In this document: positions 8,461-12,000 of the stretch, piece after piece
Layout of the letters: each line of letters opens with the position of its first letter
Numbering within the stretch: position 1 is the first letter of the stretch
Source: CAZBZG01 sp964496245
GTDB lineage: Bacteria; Planctomycetota; SZUA-567
NCBI GenBank assembly: GCA_964496245.1
Contig: CAZBZG010000133.1
Span: forward strand, 1-12,000
Reading direction: 5' to 3'
DNA length: 12,000 nt
Translations under genes and position numbers: made by a program
Notes under the pieces: model-generated
Databases searched by the model: none
Seen by the model: only the letters and a program-made list of their open reading frames with translations
Told to the model about the DNA's origin: nothing

Positions 8461-9563
8461 CGGCCAAGGCAGGGTGTGCATTTCCGAGAGCCGTGGTGGG
8501 CGGGCGCTTCGCCCGGACGGGCCTTGTCTGCCTGATCGCTGGCTTGGTGGCTTGGTCTGCGGGCACGCGCGTGGATGCGGGCGAGCTGACCGACCAGCAG
8601 GTGCTCGAGCGCCTCACCAAGGATCATCCGCGGGACCGGGCCATCCGCAAGGCCCTGGCGTGGCTGCGCACACAACAGGAGGAAGACGGGAGCGTGGGAG
8701 CGAAGCATCCGACCGCCATGACGAGCCTGGCCGTGATGGCGCACTTGTCGGCTGGCATCATGTTCGACGATCCGGAGCACGGCACGTGGCTTCGGAAGAG
8801 CCTGGCGTACGTGCTCCAGCAGCAGGAGGCGGACGGCTACTTCGGCAAGGCGGACAATAGCCGCATGTACGGGCACGGCATGACCACGCTCATGCTGGCC
8901 GAAGCGTTCGACATGGCCCGGGACGAGGCGCTCGAGGAGCGCATTCGTAGAGCGTTGGCATCCGCGGTCGGGCTCACGGTCCGGGCGGCGCAGGTGAAGA
9001 AGGATGCGAAGAGCGCCGGCGGGTGGCGGTATCAGCCCACGTCCAAGGATGCGGACATGAGTCTGTCAGGGTGGCAGCTCATGAGCTTGCATGCCGCCCA
9101 TCAGGTGGGGATGACCGTGCCTGAGGAGGTGATCCAGCGGGCTGTGGCCTATGCCGATCGCTGCACGACCAAGGACGGGCACGTGGGCTACCAGCCGGGC
9201 AAGAAGAGCGCCGCCCTGCGCGGACTCGGCATGCTCTGCTTCGTGATCGGCGGTCAGGAGAAGGCGGAGGTGATCGACCGCATCGCCGGGCGCATCCAAC
9301 AGAATCCGATTCGCTGGCAAGGGCAGTGGTTCTTCTACCGGGTCTACTACGACGCGATGGGCATGAGCCGCGCGCGTGCCGAGGCGTGGGCCGCCTACAG
9401 CCCCGTGCTCGAGAAGGTGCTGCTCGAGCACCAGAAGGCGGACGGCACCTGGCCCACGCCGCCCGGCAACAACGAGGGGGGCCACGGCACGGTCTACACC
9501 ACGTGCATGGCGCTCCTGGCCCTCACCGTGGAGCGCCACGTGCTGCCGGCTTATCAGCGGTGA
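8457..9563 (+). CDS. Secreted prenyltransferase/squalene-cyclase-fold (alpha/alpha toroid) protein
   Basis: The product is 368 residues. An N-terminal signal peptide has basic residues at 11-20, a hydrophobic core at about 21-36 and a likely cleavage after V-D-A at 41, so it is exported or membrane-tethered. The mature part shows the repeating helix plus Gly/aromatic turn of the prenyltransferase and squalene oxidase repeat family: Q-Q-E-E-D-G-S-V-G near 73-81, Q-E-A-D-G-Y-F-G near 123-130, G-G-W-R-Y-Q-P near 188-194, G-W-Q-L-M-S-L near 205-211, G-H-V-G-Y near 241-245 and Q-K-A-D-G-T-W near 326-332. It is shorter than true squalene-hopene cyclases (above 600 residues) and lacks their D-x-D-D acid motif; the nearest match is D-A-D-M at 198-201. 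Catalysis is therefore doubtful and a binding or scaffold role is more likely. It overlaps the giant gene by four bases. Similar genes accompany BatA-like operons in planctomycetes, from memory. Confidence 0.88.
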   Translation: MTAKAGCAFPRAVVGGRFARTGLVCLIAGLVAWSAGTRVDAGELTDQQVLERLTKDHPRDRAIRKALAWLRTQQEEDGSVGAKHPTAMTSLAVMAHLSAGIMFDDPEHGTWLRKSLAYVLQQQEADGYFGKADNSRMYGHGMTTLMLAEAFDMARDEALEERIRRALASAVGLTVRAAQVKKDAKSAGGWRYQPTSKDADMSLSGWQLMSLHAAHQVGMTVPEEVIQRAVAYADRCTTKDGHVGYQPGKKSAALRGLGMLCFVIGGQEKAEVIDRIAGRIQQNPIRWQGQWFFYRVYYDAMGMSRARAEAWAAYSPVLEKVLLEHQKADGTWPTPPGNNEGGHGTVYTTCMALLALTVERHVLPAYQR

Positions 9564-9572
9564 GGCCGTCAC

Positions 9573-9604
9573 CCTTGCGCGGTGCGGTTGCGCTCAAGGC
9601 GTTT
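9573..9604 (+). terminator. Weak hairpin at the convergent gene junction
   Basis: CCTTG at 9573-9577 pairs with CAAGG at 9595-9599. CGC and GCG extend the stem across a two-base bulge, closing a nine-base loop, and a short T run follows at 9602-9604. It overlaps the last codons of the convergent - strand gene. The gap between the two stop codons is only 30 bases and nothing better is present. It may end the + strand operon weakly. Confidence 0.25.
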
Positions 9605-10340
9605 CGGAGAGCAGTGCCTCCAGCCGTTGCACGTGAACTTCCTCTTCCGTGGCCAGTTGCGCAAACGCTTCCCGCAACGTGCCGAGAGTGGCGTTGCGTG
9701 CGAGCGCATGAAAGAAGGCGGCGGCCCGTCGTTCGTGCGTAAGGAGAGCTGTGAGCGCCTCGGAAGGCGGGACGCGGTCCGGCGACTGCACCGGGGGAAC
9801 GGCAGGCCCTGCGGGCAGCTCGGCGGTTCCCATCGGGGCGTGGCCGTGCGCATCGCCGAGGCCCCGGAGATGGGCGAGGTGCTCACGCTCCTCGGCAGCC
9901 AGTCGGTGGCAGAGGGACCGGGTGGCTTCGTCCGCGCCCGTTGCGGCGAGATCCTCATAGACTGCAAACACGTCTTCTTCGAACGCGAGCGCCGCATCGA
10001 TGGCCGCGCGCACCAGGAGGTTGGCAGGGCCGCGCGTGGGAGCGGCGCGTGCCTCTTCAGCCGGGGCGCGCCAGACCGAGACCAGGAGCAGAACGCCGAA
10101 GAGCAGAAAGAGGCAGCCGGCGAGGATTTTGACCGTGGATACGGGCACCCACCGATGGAAGGCGTCGCCGAGCAGGACGGCGATCAGGGTCGAGACGACG
10201 AGAGCCAGGGTGGCGCCCAAGAAGACGGAGACCGTGGAGCGCGAGCTGGCCGCGGTCGCGAGTGCGGCCAACTGGGTCTTGTCCCCGAGCTCGGCCAGGA
10301 AGATGAGGACGAACGTGCTCGTCAGAATGCGCCAGTCCAT
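9594..10340 (-). CDS. Half-length UPF0016/GDT1 cation exporter fused to a rubrerythrin-like ferritin domain
   Basis: The product is 248 residues from ATG 10340, chosen because AAGGAG lies five bases upstream; the frame runs open to 10442 but that part is not family-like. Residues 1-92 are one UPF0016 unit: three membrane helices (about 5-26, 37-58, 67-90) with E-L-G-D-K-T at 17-22, the cation-site motif of the GDT1/TMEM165/MneA manganese and calcium transporters. Full-length members carry two such units; this has one, so it should act as a dimer or with a partner. Residues 106-245 form a four-helix ferritin-like domain: E121 with Y128, E151-x-x-H154, E203, and E233-x-x-H236, the rubrerythrin ligand spacing. 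Between helices 2 and 3 is a Gly/Pro-rich linker (about 162-192). Export of Mn or Fe(II) linked to metal sensing or oxidation is inferred by analogy with the known ferritin-VIT1 fusion MbfA. Confidence 0.85.
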   Translation of the reverse strand: MDWRILTSTFVLIFLAELGDKTQLAALATAASSRSTVSVFLGATLALVVSTLIAVLLGDAFHRWVPVSTVKILAGCLFLLFGVLLLVSVWRAPAEEARAAPTRGPANLLVRAAIDAALAFEEDVFAVYEDLAATGADEATRSLCHRLAAEEREHLAHLRGLGDAHGHAPMGTAELPAGPAVPPVQSPDRVPPSEALTALLTHERRAAAFFHALARNATLGTLREAFAQLATEEEVHVQRLEALLSETP

Positions 10341-10345
10341 GCGAT

Positions 10346-10351
10346 CTCCTT
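10346..10351 (-). promoter_or_regulatory. Ribosome-binding site AAGGAG fixing the exporter-fusion start
   Basis: AAGGAG on the - strand lies five bases before ATG 10340. It decides that start over the non-homologous upstream extension to 10442, and the promoter -10 at 10408-10413 would lie inside the longer frame. Confidence 0.75.
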
Positions 10352-10370
10352 GTGGGCGGTCTTGTCTTCG

Positions 10371-10402
10371 GGAGGCACCTCCGAGGTGAGGGGCGTCCGG
10401 AC
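10371..10402 (-). promoter_or_regulatory. Structured leader with two overlapping hairpins and a palindrome at the predicted start site
   Basis: In the predicted leader of the exporter fusion, CACCTCGGAGGTG (10388-10376) and GGAGGTGCCTCC (10382-10371) are both self-complementary. They share GGAGGTG, so they cannot form together. GTCCGGAC at 10395-10402 is a perfect palindrome beside the expected transcription start. These could be a regulator site or a small RNA switch. The structures are seen; the function is inferred. Confidence 0.3.
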
Positions 10403-10407
10403 AGTGG

Positions 10408-10435
10408 ATTGTAGCGGGGGGCCGCTCGATCGCAA
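10408..10435 (-). promoter_or_regulatory. Sigma70-like promoter for the exporter-ferritin fusion
   Basis: On the - strand, TACAAT (10413-10408) matches the -10 consensus at five of six positions. It is preceded, after 16 bases, by TTGCGA (10435-10430), four of six for -35. Transcription would begin near 10401, giving a leader of about 60 bases. It is one of the few AT-containing patches in this GC-rich gap. Confidence 0.55.
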
Positions 10436-10476
10436 GGCGCACATCCGCGGCATCGCGCAGCGCGAAAGAACGGGGC

Positions 10477-10505
10477 GCCCCCTCCCCGCAGGGAGGGGAG
10501 GGGGC
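10477..10505 (-). terminator. Strong GC hairpin after the 92-residue gene
   Basis: GCCCCCTCCCC at 10477-10487 pairs perfectly with GGGGAGGGGGC at 10495-10505, an 11-bp stem with a seven-base loop. It starts 13 bases beyond the 92-residue gene's stop. On the - strand it is followed by GTTCTTTC, only a poor U tract. It separates that gene from the exporter promoter, so termination is likely. A dispersed hairpin repeat is the alternative. Confidence 0.5.
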
Positions 10506-10517
10506 TAGTTGGTCGCC

Positions 10518-10796
10518 TCAGGAGGTGTAGGGCGACCGGTCGGAAGGAGGCGTGATCATGTCCATGGAGCCCACCATTTTGGCGAGGCTCTTGACGTAGG
10601 GCGAGAGCTCGATGCCGGCACAGGCCGTGGAGCGCGACCGGACGCGCCTGACCCGGTCGGAGAGTGCACGCACGTCTGCTGCGAGTGTGGCCGTCTCGCC
10701 CGCAATGGGCTTTCCCTCTCCGCTCTCGCAGAGCCAGGTGCTGACGTTGTCAAAGGAGGAGAAGCCGGCATGGAGAGGCTGTTGTTGGGCGCTCAT
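10518..10796 (-). CDS. Small protein of unknown function (92 residues)
   Basis: I do not recognise this protein. AAAGGAGG lies seven bases before ATG 10796, the strongest ribosome-binding site on this strand here, which argues that the gene is real. The product is soluble-looking, with no signal peptide or membrane helix and two cysteines (about 23 and 59). Polar N-terminal residues (S-A-Q-Q-Q-P) precede a Trp-Leu-Cys patch at 21-23, then a predicted amphipathic helix with several arginines (about 34-55), a second helix (about 64-76) and a Pro/Ser/Asp-rich tail. A GC hairpin follows the stop. The start overlaps the stop of a possible upstream 64-residue ORF (ATGA). The exporter fusion downstream has its own promoter, so a shared function is not implied. 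Confidence 0.55.
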   Translation of the reverse strand: MSAQQQPLHAGFSSFDNVSTWLCESGEGKPIAGETATLAADVRALSDRVRRVRSRSTACAGIELSPYVKSLAKMVGSMDMITPPSDRSPYTS

Positions 10797-10987
10797 GCGT
10801 GCACCTCCTTTCGTTCGCTAGAAGGTGCGCTGCGCCGGCGGGGCGAGAAGTCTCGGGCCGCGAAGAGGGGCTGGCCGCAGTCCGCCGGTGCGGCGTCTGC
10901 GCACGCGGATCTGCCCTCTCTGCGTTCGTCACCGCCCCGCGCTTCGAGCGGCGTCGCTCCCCGGCGTGGTTCACGTATGCCTCTCAT
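10793..10987 (-). CDS. Possible arginine-rich 64-residue ORF overlapping the small gene, may run into the gap
   Basis: ATG 10987 follows a purine-rich GAGGGGGAG with short spacing, and the TGA overlaps the start of the 92-residue gene by four bases, an arrangement typical of coupled genes. No stop is seen between this ATG and the N gap, so it could also be the 3' end of a longer gene. The predicted peptide is Arg/Ala/Pro-rich, low in hydrophobic residues and unlike any family I know. GC-rich DNA gives such frames by chance, so it may simply be leader sequence. Confidence 0.25.
   Translation of the reverse strand: MRGIREPRRGATPLEARGGDERREGRSACADAAPADCGQPLFAARDFSPRRRSAPSSERKEVHA
10804..10811 (-). 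promoter_or_regulatory. Perfect ribosome-binding site AAAGGAGG for the 92-residue gene
   Basis: AAAGGAGG is complementary to the 16S rRNA tail and lies seven bases before ATG 10796. It is the main evidence that this small frame is translated. Confidence 0.7.
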
Positions 10988-10998
10988 GGCTCCCCCTC

Positions 10999-11008
10999 NN
11001 NNNNNNNN
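10999..11008. other. Assembly gap (10 N)
   Basis: Ten consecutive N bases join two sequences of sharply different composition. The true distance, and even the adjacency, are uncertain. Features on the two sides should not be read as neighbours without confirmation. Confidence 0.98.
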
Positions 11009-11054
11009 CTTCTTCTCTTTTTTTAGCTAAACACAATAAATCTCTTTTTTTCAT
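11009..11054 (-). CDS. First 15 codons of a gene truncated by the assembly gap
   Basis: On the - strand, ATG 11054 is preceded by a GGGAGGGGG purine run 8-11 bases away and opens an unbroken frame into the gap, encoding M-K-K-R-D-L-L-C-L-A-K-K-R-E-E. The Lys-rich opening and the ribosome-binding site look like a genuine N-terminus. Codon choice is AT-rich (AAA, AGA, two TTA, TTG, TGT), unlike every other gene in the window. This suggests foreign DNA, an AT-biased gene start or a chimeric contig end. Too little is present to name a family. It follows the mraZ terminator by about 100 bases, and I see no clear promoter between them. Confidence 0.4.
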
Positions 11055-11150
11055 AATATTTACCCCCTCCCTTCTGGCGTTGGCAAAAGGAACGTGTCCA
11101 AGAATCGATCCCCCCCGGGAAGACACGGTCCGCTGCCTGCGATCGTTCCC

Positions 11151-11195
11151 CCAAAAAGCGCCTCGCCCGGAGGGGTCCCCTACCCCCGGGCGAGG
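11151..11195 (-). terminator. Intrinsic terminator directly after mraZ
   Basis: CCTCGCCCGG (11195-11186 on the - strand) pairs perfectly with CCGGGCGAGG (11170-11161). An inner GGGT/ACCC pairing extends the 10-bp stem. A TTTTT tract follows at 11157-11153. The stem begins at the base after the mraZ stop codon. This is the best terminator in the window. Confidence 0.85.
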
Positions 11196-11663
11196 CTAGA
11201 TCCCGAAGATCCTTCGGGCTTGTACCTGCCGCCGTTCCTCGTAGGCGGCAATGTCGATGCGCTGGTCCTCGCGCTTGTGCGGGGCCCAGATCTCGATGCG
11301 GTCGTCCATGCCGATGAAGAGCACCTCCGGCCCCTTGATGCCGGCGCGCTTGCGCAGGGTGCTGGGCAGCACGAAGCGCCCCTGCCGATCGAGTTCGACG
11401 GCATGCGCGCTTTCGAGAAAGGCCCGGAAGAACTCCTGGTCGTTCTCCTCCTTGGCGATGACGCGCACGCGTTCCTTGACCGCTCCGAATTGCTGATGGG
11501 TGTACATGTAGATGCAGTCGCGTTCGCCCAGCACGAGCACGAAGCCCTTTTCCGGGGCCTCTTCGCCGACCACCGTTCGGAAGCGCTTGGGCATGGCGAT
11601 CTGGCCCTTGGCATTGAGCCGGTGTTTGGAGCTGCCGTAGAAGAAGGGGCGAGACGCGGACAA
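11196..11663 (-). CDS. mraZ: MraZ, AbrB-fold regulator of the division/cell-wall cluster
   Basis: The product is 155 residues from TTG 11663, close to the usual ~150. This start has AAAGGA nine bases upstream. A GTG at 11708 would add 15 residues unlike the family and has no clear ribosome-binding site. Two AbrB-type swapped-hairpin repeats are visible: L-N-A-K-G-Q-I-A-M-P-K-R-F-R (16-29) and L-D-R-Q-G-R-F-V-L-P-S-T-L-R (91-104), followed by the family ending I-G-M-D-D-R-I-E-I-W (117-126). The second repeat keeps the D-x-x-G-R core; the first has N-A-K-G-Q. MraZ forms ring oligomers, binds short direct repeats at its own promoter and normally heads the dcw operon. Here an intrinsic terminator abuts the stop and no rsmH or ftsL follows, so it appears monocistronic. 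Confidence 0.9.
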   Translation of the reverse strand: MSASRPFFYGSSKHRLNAKGQIAMPKRFRTVVGEEAPEKGFVLVLGERDCIYMYTHQQFGAVKERVRVIAKEENDQEFFRAFLESAHAVELDRQGRFVLPSTLRKRAGIKGPEVLFIGMDDRIEIWAPHKREDQRIDIAAYEERRQVQARRIFGI

Positions 11664-11703
11664 GGCAGCTGGTCCTTTCTGAGCAGGCTGGCCAGGCGCG
11701 AGC

Positions 11704-11731
11704 TTCACTATCCAATGCTATTCTAAGTGAA
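11704..11731. repeat. Inverted repeat TTCACT-N16-AGTGAA upstream of mraZ
   Basis: TTCACT at 11704-11709 and AGTGAA at 11726-11731 are perfect 6-bp inverted copies, centred between the mraZ -10 box and the chosen start. They lie in the predicted leader, so they could be an operator or a leader stem. Six base pairs is weak evidence. Confidence 0.3.
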
Positions 11732-11749
11732 TCTCTGCTACCGCGTGCT

Positions 11750-11777
11750 AATATACGATTTCGGTTGACCTGCGCAA
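11750..11777 (-). promoter_or_regulatory. Candidate mraZ promoter
   Basis: On the - strand, TATATT (11755-11750) is a good -10 box. TTGCGC (11777-11772) lies 16 bases upstream as a partial -35. Transcription would start near 11743, giving a leader of about 80 bases to TTG 11663. Confidence 0.5.
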
Positions 11778-11831
11778 GCAAAATCTCCGTGAAATTGGGG
11801 CGTACAGGCTGCCCATGGGCGCGACCCCCAT

Positions 11832-11877
11832 ATCTGGTATTTTCAAGGCGTTTTGCCACCGTATCTGGAGGATCTGG
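11832..11877. repeat. Three direct copies of ATCTGG upstream of mraZ
   Basis: ATCTGG occurs at 11832-11837, 11863-11868 and 11872-11877. The last two are spaced nine bases start to start, about one helical turn. MraZ proteins are known to bind short direct repeats upstream of their own gene, so this is a candidate binding cluster, although it lies 60-100 bases upstream of the predicted -35. Confidence 0.35.
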
Positions 11878-11975
11878 GCGTGTTGCGGCTACGAAAAAGT
11901 TGTGCCGAGTGGCAGGAAAGGTGGCGGCAGAGAGGAGGCTGTTCCCTCGTCCTTGCCGCAACGCGCAGGCAGAAC

Positions 11976-12000
11976 CACGAAGGACACGAAGAGCACGAAG
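11976..12000. repeat. Period-9 tandem repeat CACGAAG(GA/AG), cut by the window edge
   Basis: CACGAAGGA, CACGAAGAG and CACGAAG run head to tail at 11976, 11985 and 11994, and the array may continue past the window. From memory, the same CACGAAGGACACGAAG phrase is a common intergenic repeat in planctomycete, verrucomicrobial and some other environmental genomes. Its function is unknown to me. Confidence 0.7.

Larger units (their letters stand above)
11664..12000. other. Non-coding region upstream of mraZ
   Basis: About 337 bases without a supportable gene. It is more AT-rich than the left part of the window. It holds the mraZ promoter, a spaced inverted repeat (TTCACT/AGTGAA), three ATCTGG copies and, at the far edge, a CACGAAG tandem repeat. 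Long frames crossing it lack ribosome-binding sites and family resemblance. Confidence 0.6.

Noticed and set aside
6359..8620. 753-residue open frame on the - strand opposite the giant gene
   Set aside because: It is antisense to GC-rich alanine/arginine coding sequence, which removes stops from other frames. Its product is Pro/Arg/Ala-rich with no family resemblance. The 648-residue - frame at 5800-7746 is the same artefact.
10341..10442. 34-residue N-terminal extension of the exporter fusion to ATG 10442
   Set aside because: It spans the predicted promoter, lacks a ribosome-binding site and does not resemble UPF0016 proteins, which start just before the first helix.
10341..10476. Possible yybP-ykoY manganese riboswitch upstream of the exporter
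   Set aside because: I looked for its conserved loops in the - strand leader and did not find them; the leader of about 60 bases is also too short.
9582..10508. 308-residue + strand frame opposite the exporter fusion
   Set aside because: The - strand frame encodes the recognisable E-L-G-D-K-T membrane unit and ferritin-like ligands with a good ribosome-binding site. The + frame gives a charged low-complexity product.
11009..11054. Ornithine carbamoyltransferase-like opening M-K-K-R-D-L-L
   Set aside because: Seven residues are not enough, and the following residues A-K-K-R-E-E do not support it.
11094..11726. 210-residue + strand frame across mraZ
   Set aside because: It is antisense to clear MraZ motifs and runs through the terminator hairpin.

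Overview
The window is a GC-rich bacterial chromosome segment, probably from a metagenome assembly, with a 10-base N gap at 10999-11008. The gene set suggests the Planctomycetes-Verrucomicrobia-Chlamydiae group or a neighbouring candidate phylum. It has the tail of a BatA/GATase-like membrane protein, then a DUF4175-like coiled-coil giant, then a secreted squalene-cyclase-fold protein, and an intergenic CACGAAG tandem repeat. This assignment is inferred from gene order and remembered family resemblance, not from a marker gene.

Left part (1-9563, + strand): three tightly packed genes read as the end of one operon. The first, cut by the window edge, ends in one membrane helix. The second encodes a 2,484-residue protein with three N-terminal membrane helices, Ig-like beta segments and about 1,800 residues of alanine-rich coiled coil. 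The third is a secreted alpha/alpha-toroid protein whose ATG overlaps the giant's stop (ATGA). Predicted topology puts nearly all of this material outside the cytoplasmic membrane, so the three may form one envelope-associated assembly. A nine-codon minicistron with a perfect Shine-Dalgarno sequence overlaps the giant gene's start.

Middle part (9594-10998, - strand): a convergent gene encodes a half-length UPF0016/GDT1 manganese-exporter module (one E-L-G-D-K-T motif) fused to a rubrerythrin-like four-helix domain with a full set of candidate metal ligands. It has its own sigma70-like promoter and a short structured leader. Upstream, across a strong GC hairpin, lies an unrecognised 92-residue gene with a perfect Shine-Dalgarno sequence, overlapped by a weaker 64-residue ORF that reaches the N gap.

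Right part (11009-12000, - strand): an AT-rich patch beside the gap holds the first 15 codons of a truncated gene. Next comes mraZ, whose stop codon directly abuts a strong intrinsic terminator, so it is not followed by the usual rsmH/ftsL of the dcw cluster. The last ~330 bases are non-coding and hold the mraZ promoter region and short repeats.

The best candidates for a new system are the GDT1-ferritin fusion and the giant periplasmic coiled-coil protein with its toroid partner.
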